From positions 1 through 34,628 of the forward strand of contig CALVVB010000008.1 in assembly GCA_944363735.1 (NCBI GenBank): 34,628 bases of DNA, in the 5' to 3' direction. The notes under the pieces are model-generated. The model saw nothing but the letters and a program-made list of their open reading frames with translations, was not told the DNA's origin and made no database searches. Of this stretch, positions 1 through 7,846 are shown piece by piece. Made by a program: the position numbers and the translations under genes. Origin of the DNA: an uncultured Bacilli bacterium (GTDB taxonomy: Bacteria; Bacillota_I; Bacilli_A; RF39; UBA660). Numbering within the stretch: the stretch's first letter is position 1; the number at the start of each line of letters is the position of its first letter.

Positions 1-90
1 GATGGTAATTTAATTAGACAATTTAATTACAACTCTAAGAAATATGCTTATCGTGTCTTTAAATATGAATTTAATAATTTGTTTGATTAA
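1..90 (+). CDS. C-terminal end of an unrecognised protein (partial)
   Basis: Frame 1 is open from the window edge to a TAA at 88-90 and encodes the last 29 residues of a protein, ending in NNLFD. It is rich in Asn, Tyr and Phe. A terminator hairpin follows at once, which supports a genuine gene end. Too little is present to name a family. Confidence 0.6.
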   Translation, partial: DGNLIRQFNYNSKKYAYRVFKYEFNNLFD

Positions 91-112
91 AGTCTAGTAT
101 TAGACTTTTTTC
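91..112 (+). terminator. Intrinsic terminator of the upstream partial gene
   Basis: AGTCTA (91-96) pairs with TAGACT (101-106) around a 4-nt loop and runs into a T tract, directly after the stop at 90. Confidence 0.75.
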
Positions 113-159
113 TTTTTATCTGATAAAATAAAACCGTATTTTGAAGGGAAGTGTGGTAT

Positions 160-1011
160 ATGAAAGGCACTGTTAAAGAAAAAGGAGAACTATTAGATAC
201 ATTATTTATTTTATTTAAAGACTTAAGTAAGAAGAAGATAAAGAACTATTTAAAAGATGGAGGAGTTTTAGTTAACGGTAAAGTTGTAACTAAGTATGAT
301 GCTCCTGTCAAAAAAAATGATACTATTGAGCTTAGTAAGATTAATAAAACTCATAAGAAAAGTAACCTTGATATCATTTATGAAGATGAATATTTCTTTG
401 TAATTAATAAACCAGCTGGACTTTTATCTGTTAGTACTACTAAAGAGAAAGAAAAGACTGCCTATCATGAAGTTAGAGAATTTATTAAAAATAGAAATAA
501 ATCTGATAAGATTTTTGTACTACATCGACTTGATAAAGATACATCAGGAGTTTTAGTTTTTGTAAAAGATAATACTCTTAAAAATCTCTTACAAAATAAT
601 TGGGATAAATATGTAAAGGTACGAGAATATATCGCTTTAGTAACAGGTAATGTAAAAGATGTAGAAGATTATACTTGCTATTTAAAAGAAATAGGTCCTG
701 ATAAAGTTATTGTTACTAATAAAAAAGAAGGTAAGATTGCTGTTACTTCCATCAAAACAATTACTAAAGATAATAAATATTCTCTTATTAAAGTTAATAT
801 AAAAACAGGAAGACGTAACCAGATAAGAGTAGTTTTAAATAATTTAGGAAGTCCAATAGTAGGAGATAAAAAATATGGAGGAAATAAATCTAACAGACTA
901 TATTTACACGCTAGTAGGTTAGTTATAGCGAATCCTCTTAACAATAAAACATATACTTTTGAAAGTAATATTCCATTATCGTTTAAGAAGGTGTTTAAAA
1001 ATGAAAGATAA
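160..1011 (+). CDS. RluA-family RNA pseudouridine synthase
   Basis: Isomerises uridine to pseudouridine in rRNA or tRNA. The first ~60 residues look like an S4 RNA-binding domain. The RluA catalytic motif HRLDKDTSG follows, with the catalytic Asp near residue 125, and the TGRRNQIR motif lies in the C-terminal part. At 283 aa it has the usual length of an S4-bearing RluA/RluD-type enzyme. I start at ATG 160, about 9 nt after an AAGGGAAG ribosome-binding site, rather than at the in-frame GTG at 151. The 3' end overlaps the next gene by 11 nt, so the two are translationally coupled. The sequence does not show which RNA position is modified. Confidence 0.9.
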   Translation: MKGTVKEKGELLDTLFILFKDLSKKKIKNYLKDGGVLVNGKVVTKYDAPVKKNDTIELSKINKTHKKSNLDIIYEDEYFFVINKPAGLLSVSTTKEKEKTAYHEVREFIKNRNKSDKIFVLHRLDKDTSGVLVFVKDNTLKNLLQNNWDKYVKVREYIALVTGNVKDVEDYTCYLKEIGPDKVIVTNKKEGKIAVTSIKTITKDNKYSLIKVNIKTGRRNQIRVVLNNLGSPIVGDKKYGGNKSNRLYLHASRLVIANPLNNKTYTFESNIPLSFKKVFKNER

Positions 1012-1816
1012 AAAACAAGTAGAACATAGCCTTATAACAAAATATCGTAAAGATATCTGGCGTAAGTTTGTGAAAGCAGTTAGGGATTATTCACTTGTAA
1101 ATGAAAATGATCATATCGCTGTTTGTATATCTGGAGGAAAAGATTCTATATTACTTGCTAAATGTCTAGAAGAATTACAGCGTCATGGTAAAACCAGTTT
1201 TAAATTATCATTTATTGTAATGGATCCCGGATATAAAAAAGAAACATTAAGAGTAATAAAAGATAATTTAGAATCTTTAGGCATTGACTATAAAATATTT
1301 AACTCTGATATCTTTGAAGTTGCTAATAAACTAGATAAAGATCATCCTTGTTATATGTGTGCTAGAATGAGAAGAGGTTTTCTTTATAAAACTGCTAAAG
1401 ACCTAGGCTGTAATAAAATTGCTTTAGGTCATCACTTTGATGATGTGATTGAAACAGTTCTTCTATCAATGTTTTATGGTGGAGAATTTAAAACAATGTT
1501 ACCTAAACTACACAGCACCAACTTTTCTTCTATGGAACTTATTAGGCCTCTTTATTTAGTAAGGGAAGAATCTATCAAGAAGTTCTGGCAATATAATGAA
1601 TATACTTTTATAAATTGTGCTTGTAAATTTACAGAGAACCAAGAGAAAAAGAATAATTCTAAACGTTTAGAAGTAAAGAAATTATTAGAAGAGTTAAGGA
1701 AAAAGAGTGATGTTATTGATAATAATATCTTTAAAAGTACAGAGAAAGTTAATCTAGAAACTATTATAAGTTTTCAAGATGAAGAAAAAGTTACTTCCTT
1801 TTTAGACCGTTACTAG
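1001..1816 (+). CDS. TtcA-like tRNA thiolation PP-loop ATPase
   Basis: Member of the PP-loop ATPase group that includes TtcA, which adenylates and thiolates a tRNA cytidine. The ATP-binding PP-loop SGGKDS is at residues 44-49. A CYMC cysteine pair lies in the middle and a CAC pair near residue 205, the arrangement of Fe-S dependent TtcA/TtuA enzymes. The protein has 271 aa from ATG 1001, which follows an AAGAAGGTG site inside the upstream gene. An upstream in-frame TTG at 959 has no support. Together with the pseudouridine synthase it forms a small RNA-modification operon. Substrate (s2C32 or other) is inferred from the family only. Confidence 0.82.
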   Translation: MKDKKQVEHSLITKYRKDIWRKFVKAVRDYSLVNENDHIAVCISGGKDSILLAKCLEELQRHGKTSFKLSFIVMDPGYKKETLRVIKDNLESLGIDYKIFNSDIFEVANKLDKDHPCYMCARMRRGFLYKTAKDLGCNKIALGHHFDDVIETVLLSMFYGGEFKTMLPKLHSTNFSSMELIRPLYLVREESIKKFWQYNEYTFINCACKFTENQEKKNNSKRLEVKKLLEELRKKSDVIDNNIFKSTEKVNLETIISFQDEEKVTSFLDRY

Positions 1817-1827
1817 GTCTTTTTTTG
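1804..1827 (+). terminator. Intrinsic terminator overlapping the ttcA-like stop codon
   Basis: AGACC (1804-1808) pairs with GGTCT (1816-1820), followed by seven or more T. The TAG stop at 1814-1816 lies in the hairpin. Confidence 0.75.
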
Positions 1828-1857
1828 TATAAAAAATTAAACATTTAGTCATTACTA
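1827..1857 (+). promoter_or_regulatory. Possible sigma-F/sigma-G type promoter of sigG
   Basis: GTATA at 1827-1831 matches the GHATR -35 of sigma-F/G promoters. CATTACTA at 1850-1857 resembles the CATNHTA -10 imperfectly, after an 18-nt spacer. It ends 17 nt before the sigG start and starts in the T tract of the upstream terminator. Autoregulated sigma-F/G transcription of sigG is known in Bacillus; use of this site is inferred. Confidence 0.35.
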
Positions 1858-1874
1858 ATTTAGGAGATGATTAA

Positions 1875-2651
1875 ATGGCAAATAATAAGGTATTAATCAG
1901 TGGAGTGAAAACATCAGAATTAAAAGTATTAACAACTGAAGAGATGACAGAATTATTTAAAAAGATGCATGAAGGAGATACTTTCGCTAGGAATGATCTA
2001 GTTAGTGGTAATTTAAAATTAGTTTTAAGCATCTTAAGAAAAGTAAATGCAAGAAATGAAAATTTAGATGATTTATTTCAAGTTGGGTGTGTTGGTTTGG
2101 TTAAAGCGATAGATAACTTTGACTTATCTCATGAAGTTAAGTTTTCAACTTATGCTGTTCCAATGATATTAGGAGAAATAAAAAGATATTTAAGAGATAA
2201 TAATAGTATTAGGGTAAGTCGTTCGACAAGAGATTTGGCCTATAAAGCTTTAAAATTAAAAGAAGAATATTTTATGGAAAAAGGAGAAGAAATCTCTATC
2301 GAAGATTTGGCTTTGTCTTTAGGTGTAAATTCCTATGATATTGTTTTTGCTTTAGAATCTCTAAAAGATCCTGTTTCAATGTTTGAACCAATTTATAATG
2401 ATGGAGGAGATACAATTTATGTTTATGATCAAATTGAAGATAAGAAAAAAACAGGTTCAGTTATGGAGGATAAAATTGCCACAAATGATGCAGTAAATTC
2501 TTTAAGTGATAGAGAACAGTTGATATTAAATGAAAGATATATTATTGGCAAAACACAAATGGAAATAGCTAAAGATATGGATATAAGTCAAGCTCAGGTA
2601 TCAAGATTAGAAAAAAATGCTATAAAGCAGTTAAAGAAAACTTTGAGATAA
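1875..2651 (+). CDS. sigG: RNA polymerase sporulation sigma factor SigG
   Basis: Late forespore sigma factor that directs genes for spore protection and germination after engulfment. Region 2 contains DDLFQVGCVGLVKAIDNFDLS and FSTYAVPMILGEIKRYLRDN, nearly identical to Bacillus SigG. The FEPIYNDGGD segment and the C-terminal region 4 helix-turn-helix KTQMEIAKDMDISQAQVSRLE are also diagnostic and separate it from SigF. At 258 aa it is about the length of B. subtilis SigG (about 260). The start ATG follows a TTAGGAGATGATTAA site. A ylmC/ymxH-type gene and yunB follow, as expected for a sporulation locus. Confidence 0.96.
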   Translation: MANNKVLISGVKTSELKVLTTEEMTELFKKMHEGDTFARNDLVSGNLKLVLSILRKVNARNENLDDLFQVGCVGLVKAIDNFDLSHEVKFSTYAVPMILGEIKRYLRDNNSIRVSRSTRDLAYKALKLKEEYFMEKGEEISIEDLALSLGVNSYDIVFALESLKDPVSMFEPIYNDGGDTIYVYDQIEDKKKTGSVMEDKIATNDAVNSLSDREQLILNERYIIGKTQMEIAKDMDISQAQVSRLEKNAIKQLKKTLR

Positions 2652-2702
2652 GCATAGATTAACTAAGTTTTACATATTTTTAAGTAGTAGGGCAGTGATA
2701 TT

Positions 2703-2930
2703 ATGAGACTTTCTGATTTGCAAAGTAAAGATATAGTTAATGTTATTGATGGAAGAAATATAGGTAATATTATAGATGTTAAAGTAGATGAGAGAAATGG
2801 TGCTATTGTTAGTTTAATAGTAGAGCCTAAAGGTAAATTTATTTCTTTTGGTAAAGGGGAAGATACAGAGATTAGGTGGCAAAGCATAGAAAGAATTGGT
2901 GAAGATGTTATTTTGGTCAAGTTAAATTAG
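2703..2930 (+). CDS. YlmC/YmxH-family PRC-barrel sporulation protein
   Basis: A 75-aa protein made of a single PRC-barrel-like domain: MRLSDLQSKDIVNV at the N terminus, then a GxxIGNIIDV motif and an IRWQSIERIGEDVILV end. This is the pattern of the YlmC/YmxH family, which in Bacillus lies just downstream of sigG and is linked to sporulation, with no defined biochemical role. The ATG follows GGCAGTGATATT. The stop at 2928-2930 abuts the ribosome-binding site of yunB, so they are co-transcribed. Confidence 0.85.
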   Translation: MRLSDLQSKDIVNVIDGRNIGNIIDVKVDERNGAIVSLIVEPKGKFISFGKGEDTEIRWQSIERIGEDVILVKLN

Positions 2931-2939
2931 GTGGAATTT

Positions 2940-3653
2940 ATGAAAAGAATTTATACTTTTTTGAGCCTTTTAACCTTATCTTTCTTTTTAGCATTATATC
3001 TTACTTTTATTATAGGTAAAAAATTAGAAAAAGTTATTATTAATTATGCTACAGCAGAAACAGAACGTATTGCAAATGTAATATTAAATGATGTTGTGGA
3101 ATTAGATGATAATAATTTTGGTTCAAATCTCTTTGAAATTAGTCGTAACAATGAAGGTAATATTGAACTTATTAATTTTGATACTAAAACAACTAATAAT
3201 TTATTAAAAGAAATAAATAAAAAAGCTTTAAAAAGACTTAGTGATATAGAAAAAGGTAAAGGTGAAGATTTGGAACTTTCTGATTCTTTAGAAGGAACTA
3301 GACTAACTTATTTAAAAGATGGTATTGTCTGTGATATACCTTTAGGTGTTCTATATCCGAATGCTTTAATTGTTAATTTAACAACGAGTATCCCTATTAG
3401 ATTTTCTTTTATTGGAACTGTTAGTAGTAATTTAGTAACTAATGTTAAGGAATATGGATTTAATAGCGCTCTTATAGAAGTTTCAATAGAAGTAACTATT
3501 AAGGAAAAAATAACAATGCCACATTCTACTGAAAGTATTCCTATCACGACAACAATAAATCTTGCTACACAGATTATACAAGGAAGTGTGCCAGAATATT
3601 ATAATGGTAGTTTTACTACCACTTCTCCTACTTTTGCTACCACTATTGATTAA
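2940..3653 (+). CDS. yunB: Sporulation protein YunB
   Basis: Membrane-anchored sporulation protein of the YunB family, controlled by sigma-E in Bacillus; its molecular role is not established. One N-terminal membrane segment (about residues 7-25) precedes an extracytoplasmic domain. The conserved DGIVCDIPLGVL and NALIVNLTTSIPIRF segments and the C-terminal IEVSIEVTIKEKITMPHST stretch are typical. The ATG at 2940 is preferred over the GTG at 2931 because AGGTGG (2929-2934) lies 5 nt before it. It is the third gene of the sigG group, about 235 aa. Confidence 0.88.
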   Translation: MKRIYTFLSLLTLSFFLALYLTFIIGKKLEKVIINYATAETERIANVILNDVVELDDNNFGSNLFEISRNNEGNIELINFDTKTTNNLLKEINKKALKRLSDIEKGKGEDLELSDSLEGTRLTYLKDGIVCDIPLGVLYPNALIVNLTTSIPIRFSFIGTVSSNLVTNVKEYGFNSALIEVSIEVTIKEKITMPHSTESIPITTTINLATQIIQGSVPEYYNGSFTTTSPTFATTID

Positions 3654-3683
3654 GAGTGTGTTACAATATAATTGGTGATATAA

Positions 3684-3956
3684 ATGTATAAGTTATTAGA
3701 TACTTATTATAAATTAATAAAAGGGAAAGAAAATTTTGATTATGAGGCAACAAAAGAATTATTTACTGATTACTTTTTAGACTATGATTATGTATTTGGT
3801 GATTATTCATATGGAAAACTTCGTCTTAAAGGTTTTTATGATAGTGATAATAAAAAGGTGAGACAAATTAACGACATATGTATTTTGGATAGCTATATCG
3901 CTGAATATTGTGCTCCCGGGTCTAAAACCTTTTTATTAAAAAAATATGAAAAATAG
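3684..3956 (+). CDS. yutD: YutD-family protein (DUF1027)
   Basis: A 90-aa soluble protein matching the YutD/DUF1027 family. The core YDYVFGDYSYGKLRLKGFYD is the family signature, and the C-terminal IAEYCAPGSKTFLLKK also fits. The function is unknown; in Bacillus the gene sits in the yut/yun region with yunB and yutH/yutI, as it does here. A clear GGTGAT site (3674-3679) lies 4 nt before the ATG. A TATAAT at 3667-3672 may be a separate -10, but its -35 is poor. Confidence 0.8.
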   Translation: MYKLLDTYYKLIKGKENFDYEATKELFTDYFLDYDYVFGDYSYGKLRLKGFYDSDNKKVRQINDICILDSYIAEYCAPGSKTFLLKKYEK

Positions 3957-3988
3957 CTTTTTTAACAAAAAAAAATTAAAAAGTATAA

Positions 3989-4015
3989 AAATAGTCTTTC
4001 TATTTCTTTTTTTTT
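3989..4015 (+). terminator. Weak AT-rich intrinsic terminator after yutD
   Basis: AAATAG (3989-3994) pairs with CTATTT (4000-4005), followed by C and nine T. The stem is entirely weak except for one G-C pair, so efficiency is uncertain. Confidence 0.45.
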
Positions 4016-4056
4016 ATGTTAAAATTATTTATAGAATAGTAAAGGGAGGAAAAAGG

Positions 4057-4326
4057 ATGGATGAAAAAAAGAAAACAACGCTATCAATTATAGGTGAGGA
4101 TGGTTCTATTGATGAGGTAGAAGTTGTTATTGCGTTTGAATTTAAAGATACAAAGAAAGAATACGTTGTTTATACTAAAAATGAAAAAGATGAAAATGGA
4201 AATGTAACTGTTTATGTATCAAATGTTGATAGAAGTGGAGATACTCCAAAATTATATGGCATTGATGATGAAGATGAGTGGAATAGAGTTAAGGACGTAT
4301 TAAGAAAACTTTCAAAAAAAGATTAA
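4057..4326 (+). CDS. DUF1292 (YrzB-like) small acidic protein
   Basis: An 89-aa acidic protein with the DUF1292 layout: a short N-terminal TLSIIGEDGSIDEVEVV, the core FEFKDTKKEYVVYTKNE, and a C-terminal DEWNRVKDVLRKL helix. The function is unknown. The open frame extends upstream to 3946, but GGAGG at 4045-4049 sits 7 nt before ATG 4057 and the upstream residues are low-complexity, so the short form is chosen. In other Firmicutes the family often follows the ruvX homologue, which is absent here. Confidence 0.85.
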   Translation: MDEKKKTTLSIIGEDGSIDEVEVVIAFEFKDTKKEYVVYTKNEKDENGNVTVYVSNVDRSGDTPKLYGIDDEDEWNRVKDVLRKLSKKD

Positions 4327-4364
4327 ATATTAATGACTGTTAATAATTAGTTGGAGGGATTAAC

Positions 4365-5738
4365 ATGAGTATGAAAGAAAAACATGATAATGAAGAATTT
4401 AGAATCGTGAGTATGGATCTGGAAGCTATAAAAGGTGATGCTAACAAATTAAAACTATTAATAACTTCTTATGCTACTATAATGGAAGTTCAAGAAGCTT
4501 ATATGCAAGAAGAAATAAATTCTAAAGAAGAAGAGGCAAGAAGAATAGAAGCTCAAATAGCAAGTGGCAACCTGACTGAAGAAGGACTTGCAACTAAAAA
4601 AGAAGAGTTAGTATCGCTTACTGATCAAATAAGAAGTATGAAAGAAGTTTATGAACAGTTTTCAGAGGCTCGTATAAGATTTATGAGTTTTGCCCATAAA
4701 GCTTTGAAATTACCAGAGGCTAATTTTAAACAGTTAGCAGTTGAAGGTTATACAATAATTTCTGGTGAAAAGATAGAATTATCTAGTCTTTCTAGTTCTT
4801 ATGAAGAAGCAGAGAAAGCTTTGACTACTGAAGAAAATAAAGATTTATTTAGTAATATTAATAATGAAGATATTAAGCAAGAGGTTGAAAGAGTTATTAA
4901 TGAAGAAGTGTATACTGATGATGAGACAGACAAAGAGATTCCGGTTAAAGATTATAATATTGATGAAGTAGATGCAGACAAGTTTGCTGAAAATATTTCA
5001 GAGTTAGCAGACTTTGTTAAAGAAGGTATTGATGATACCAATGAAGAAAAAGTTGATGAAATAGGAAATGATCTTTTCAATGAGTCACTTGTTGCATCTG
5101 AATCTAAAGAAGAAAATAATGTTCAAAATATAGAAATAGCGCCTACTACTGTAGAAATACCACCAATTTCTTTAGACACTGATACAACTTTAGGGGAATG
5201 GGCAACATCAGATACAGTAAAAGATGGTCAAGAACAAAAAAATATTGAAAGAAGTTATACAACTATAAGAAGAGCTCCAAAACCTGAAAAGCTAACTTCA
5301 GCAGATTATATTGAGTTTGATGAAGATAAATTTATACTTGATTATATAAGTCAATTAGAAAAAGATATTCAAGAAATAAAAAATGGTAGAGAAAGAACTA
5401 AAGAAGAAAAAGAACAAGCATTACAGGAAAAAACAGCGGCAGAAAAAGCAAGAGATGAAGCTAAGGCTAAAAGCGAAAAAACTAAAAATGAAGTAGAGAC
5501 ATTAAAACAATATATGCCAAGAATTAATGAGTTAAAGGAAGCAAAAAGAAAAGAGCAAGAAGCTTTAGATGCTGAAATGATAGAATTAACTAATATTAAT
5601 TCAGAAAGAATTGCTATAGAAACAAAGACAGAGATATATAATGAAGAAACTAACGAATCTATAGAAGAATTAAAGAAAATGAAGGCTATGTTACAAGGTG
5701 AAGTTATAGACGAACCAGAAGAAGTTAAAACTTATTAA
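4365..5738 (+). CDS. Unrecognised acidic coiled-coil protein
   Basis: A 457-aa soluble, acidic protein with no signal peptide or membrane segment. Residues ~15-105 form a helical region rich in Glu, Lys and Ala. The centre (~145-300) is low-complexity and acidic, probably disordered. Residues ~325-450 have the heptad-like pattern of a long coiled coil (EKEQALQEKTAAEKARDEA). No enzyme motif is visible. A GGAGGG site precedes the ATG. The two ends look like dimerisation or scaffold helices joined by a flexible linker, but I do not recognise the family. A good terminator follows. Confidence 0.75.
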   Translation: MSMKEKHDNEEFRIVSMDLEAIKGDANKLKLLITSYATIMEVQEAYMQEEINSKEEEARRIEAQIASGNLTEEGLATKKEELVSLTDQIRSMKEVYEQFSEARIRFMSFAHKALKLPEANFKQLAVEGYTIISGEKIELSSLSSSYEEAEKALTTEENKDLFSNINNEDIKQEVERVINEEVYTDDETDKEIPVKDYNIDEVDADKFAENISELADFVKEGIDDTNEEKVDEIGNDLFNESLVASESKEENNVQNIEIAPTTVEIPPISLDTDTTLGEWATSDTVKDGQEQKNIERSYTTIRRAPKPEKLTSADYIEFDEDKFILDYISQLEKDIQEIKNGRERTKEEKEQALQEKTAAEKARDEAKAKSEKTKNEVETLKQYMPRINELKEAKRKEQEALDAEMIELTNINSERIAIETKTEIYNEETNESIEELKKMKAMLQGEVIDEPEEVKTY

Positions 5739-5748
5739 TTTGAAAAGA

Positions 5749-5778
5749 AATGTACTTAGATAGTACGTTCTTTTTTTT
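5749..5778 (+). terminator. Intrinsic terminator after the coiled-coil gene
   Basis: AATGTACT (5749-5756) pairs with AGTACGTT (5762-5769) with one T-G wobble, loop TAGAT, then C and eight T. Confidence 0.8.
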
Positions 5779-5812
5779 ATTTTATTTCATATACTTTATT
5801 GAGGTTTTAGAT

Positions 5813-6718
5813 ATGAAGAATACTCTTTTTTATTACTATCATATTACATCAGACAAAATAATAAAAAAAGATAATTATTATTACTTTTATCTTGATAATT
5901 ACATTTATTATCTATATCAAGTAAATAGGCCATTAGAATATATTGATGAACTAATTATGCTTACTAGAGTACTAACTTATAGTAATTTTATGATGATTAT
6001 CTTTAATATAAATAGGGAAGTTCTTAGTATAATAAACGGTCATTATTATATTCTTTTAAGAATAGTTAAAAATAATAAATTTAATATTAATGATATATAT
6101 AATCCTATTTATTGCCCTAAAGAGGCTTCTAATTTGAAACTGCTAGATCATAGTCATTGGAATAATCTTTGGAGTAGTAAAATAGATTATTTTGAGTATC
6201 AAAAAGATTATATTAAAATGAAATATAGAACCCTTTATCAAACACTAGATTATTTTATAGGACTAGGAGAAACTGCTATAAGCTATTTTAATGCCACTAA
6301 CAGCTATCTTTCTAAAGAATTTACTGATACTTTAGTAGTGTCTAGAAGAAGAGTAAATTTAGATGATTTAAGCTTCTATAATCCTTTAAACATAGTTATA
6401 GATAATAAAGCAAGAGATAGTGCTGAATATCTTAAATATCTCTTTATAACAGATAATTATACATATGACTTTTTAGATGACTTTTTAACTAATTTAAATT
6501 ATAGTACTCATCAGTATGGATTGTTGATTTCAAGACTCCTTTTTCCAAGCCATTACTTTGATATATATGAAAAAATAATCAATGAAAGCCTTAAGGAAAA
6601 AGAAATAATAAAAGTATTAAATAGAACAGATGAATATGAAAAATTCTTAAAATACATCTATAATTTTATAAATAAAAAAAAGCCTATTCTAAAAATAGAC
6701 TGGTTAGATTCTAATTAA
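5813..6718 (+). CDS. YutH/CotS-like spore-coat kinase-fold protein
   Basis: A 301-aa Tyr- and Asn-rich protein. Its organisation (N-terminal lobe, DHSHWNNLWSSKIDYFEYQ centre, GLGETAISYF motif, RLLFPSHYFDIYEK near the C terminus) resembles the YutH/CotS spore-coat family, which has an aminoglycoside phosphotransferase-like fold. I see no clear catalytic HxDxxxxN motif, so activity is doubtful. The NifU-domain gene is next door, as yutH and yutI are near each other in Bacillus, which supports the call. The ATG at 5813 follows a GAGG site by 8 nt; an upstream ATG at 5750 lies in the preceding terminator and is rejected. Confidence 0.55.
   Translation: MKNTLFYYYHITSDKIIKKDNYYYFYLDNYIYYLYQVNRPLEYIDELIMLTRVLTYSNFMMIIFNINREVLSIINGHYYILLRIVKNNKFNINDIYNPIYCPKEASNLKLLDHSHWNNLWSSKIDYFEYQKDYIKMKYRTLYQTLDYFIGLGETAISYFNATNSYLSKEFTDTLVVSRRRVNLDDLSFYNPLNIVIDNKARDSAEYLKYLFITDNYTYDFLDDFLTNLNYSTHQYGLLISRLLFPSHYFDIYEKIINESLKEKEIIKVLNRTDEYEKFLKYIYNFINKKKPILKIDWLDSN
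6674..6700 (-). terminator. Terminator of the NifU-domain gene, inside the convergent gene
   Basis: Read on the minus strand, GTCTATT and AATAGGC pair (one T-G wobble) and run into eight T. It lies within the last codons of the convergent plus-strand gene. Confidence 0.75.
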
Positions 6719-6941
6719 CATTTCTTACTTCTTTAACTTCTGGTACTTCATTCATAATCATCTGTTCAATTCCATCTTTTAAAGTAACATCTAAAAAAGC
6801 ACATTCAGCACAAGCACCACCTAGTTTAACATAAACAATACCATCTTCAAATTTTATATATTCTAAAGCCCCACCATCACTAATTAAAAAAGGCTTTAAC
6901 TCATCAATAATACTTTTAATTTTCTCTTCCACATTTTCCAT
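6711..6941 (-). CDS. NifU C-terminal domain Fe-S cluster scaffold (YutI-like)
   Basis: A 76-aa stand-alone NifU C-terminal (Nfu) domain that carries and delivers Fe-S clusters. The ISDGGALEYIKFEDGIVYVKL segment and the cluster-binding GACAECAF motif (Cys44 and Cys47) are intact. ATG 6941 is preferred over an in-frame GTG at 6950 because the preceding AAGTGAT acts as the ribosome-binding site in the style common in this genome. It has its own promoter, divergent from the S1-domain gene. Confidence 0.92.
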   Translation of the reverse strand: MENVEEKIKSIIDELKPFLISDGGALEYIKFEDGIVYVKLGGACAECAFLDVTLKDGIEQMIMNEVPEVKEVRNVN

Positions 6942-6970
6942 TTTAATCACTTTTCCCTTTCAATATCATA

Positions 6971-6999
6971 ATTATAGAGATATTTATGATTTTTGTAAA
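6971..6999 (-). promoter_or_regulatory. Sigma-A type promoter of the NifU-domain gene
   Basis: On the minus strand, TTTACA (6994-6999), a 17-nt spacer and TATAAT (6971-6976). It is back to back with the promoter at 7002-7030: the two -35 boxes are 2 bp apart. Confidence 0.75.
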
Positions 7000-7001
7000 G
7001 G

Positions 7002-7030
7002 TTGTAAGGATAAACATTTTCTGCTATAAT
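7002..7030 (+). promoter_or_regulatory. Sigma-A type promoter of the S1-domain gene
   Basis: TTGTAA (7002-7007), 17-nt spacer, TATAAT (7025-7030). It ends 20 nt before the ATG. Confidence 0.75.
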
Positions 7031-7050
7031 ACACTAGAAGAGGGAAGTTT

Positions 7051-7404
7051 ATGACAAAAGAATATAAAGAAGGTTCCGTTGTTCTTGGAACTGTTACAGG
7101 TATAAAAGATTATGGTATTTTTGTAAAACTGGATAGTAATCATAGTGGACTTGTTCATATATCAGAAATTGGTAATCATTACATAGAGGATTTAAATAAA
7201 TATGTTACTCTTAATGAACTAATAAGAGTAAGAATAGTTGGCAAGAGTAGTGATAATATGTTTAAGTTAAGCATTAAAAATGTAGACTATAGAATTACTA
7301 AAAGGAATGGTAGTAGGATAAAAGAAACACCAAATGGATTCAAAAATTTAGCTTTACATCTTGATTATTGGATAAGAAAAGAGCTAGAAAAAGCAAAAAA
7401 GTAA
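7051..7404 (+). CDS. S1-domain RNA-binding protein (YugI/CvfD-like)
   Basis: A 117-aa protein. Residues ~5-75 are one S1 OB-fold: EGSVVLGTVTGIKDYGIFVKL, then GLVHISEIG and FKLSIKNVDY. This is the layout of small general-stress S1 proteins such as YugI/GSP13 and CvfD, which bind RNA or the 30S subunit. The C-terminal ~35 residues are a basic helical tail ending in KELEKAKK. An AGAGGGAAG site precedes the ATG. No terminator separates it from the tRNA array. Confidence 0.85.
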   Translation: MTKEYKEGSVVLGTVTGIKDYGIFVKLDSNHSGLVHISEIGNHYIEDLNKYVTLNELIRVRIVGKSSDNMFKLSIKNVDYRITKRNGSRIKETPNGFKNLALHLDYWIRKELEKAKK

Positions 7405-7423
7405 AAAATATGCAAATAAATTG

Positions 7424-7452
7424 TTGACAATCATCAAATTAACTGGTATATT
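7424..7452 (+). promoter_or_regulatory. Strong promoter of the tRNA array
   Basis: Consensus TTGACA (7424-7429), 17-nt spacer, TATATT (7447-7452), 20 nt before tRNA-Val. Confidence 0.85.
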
Positions 7453-7472
7453 TAATCATGTCAAACGGTTTT

Positions 7473-7549
7473 GGGCGATTAGCTCAGTTGGTTAGAGCAC
7501 TTGCCTTACAAGCAAGGGGTCATAGGTTCGAGTCCTATATCGCCCACCA
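7473..7549 (+). tRNA. tRNA-Val (anticodon TAC)
   Basis: GGGCGAT pairs with ATCGCCC. The anticodon stem-loop TTGCC..GCAA carries TAC and the T loop is GTTCGAG. CCA is encoded. First of ten genes in the array. Confidence 0.97.
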
Positions 7550-7562
7550 TTTATTATATGTT

Positions 7563-7638
7563 GCCGAAATAGCTCAATTGGTAGAGCAACTGATTTGTAA
7601 TCAGTAGGTTACGGGTTCGATTCCTGTTTTCGGCACCA
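7563..7638 (+). tRNA. tRNA-Thr (anticodon TGT)
   Basis: GCCGAAA pairs with TTTCGGC. The anticodon loop between CTGAT and ATCAG carries TGT. CCA is encoded. Confidence 0.97.
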
Positions 7639-7650
7639 TTTTATTATGTC

Positions 7651-7734
7651 GGAGAGATAGCGAAGTGGCTAAACGCGACAGACTGTAAATCTGTTCCTTC
7701 GGGTTCGATGGTTCGAATCCATCTCTCTCCACCA
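7651..7734 (+). tRNA. tRNA-Tyr (anticodon GTA)
   Basis: GGAGAGA pairs with TCTCTCC. The anticodon is GTA, with a long variable arm as expected for bacterial tRNA-Tyr. CCA is encoded. Confidence 0.97.
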
Positions 7735-7757
7735 TATTTTAGTTTTATTATTAATAT

Positions 7758-7832
7758 TGCCTCGTAGCCAAGTGGTAAGGCATCAGACTTTGACTCTGAC
7801 ATGCGTTAGTTCGAATCTAACCGAGGCAACCA
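7758..7832 (+). tRNA. tRNA-Gln (anticodon TTG)
   Basis: The acceptor TGCCTCG pairs with CGAGGCA, giving the weak U1-A72 pair typical of tRNA-Gln. The anticodon loop between CAGA and TCTG carries TTG. CCA is encoded. Confidence 0.95.
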
Positions 7833-7846
7833 TCTGATTTGTATTT

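Noticed and set aside
2222-2232. Spo0A-like TTCGACAA in sigG
   Set aside because: It lies in conserved coding sequence (SRSTRD) far from a promoter.
5750-5812. N-terminal extension of the YutH-like protein
   Set aside because: It runs through the upstream terminator hairpin and T tract; ATG 5813 has a good ribosome-binding site.
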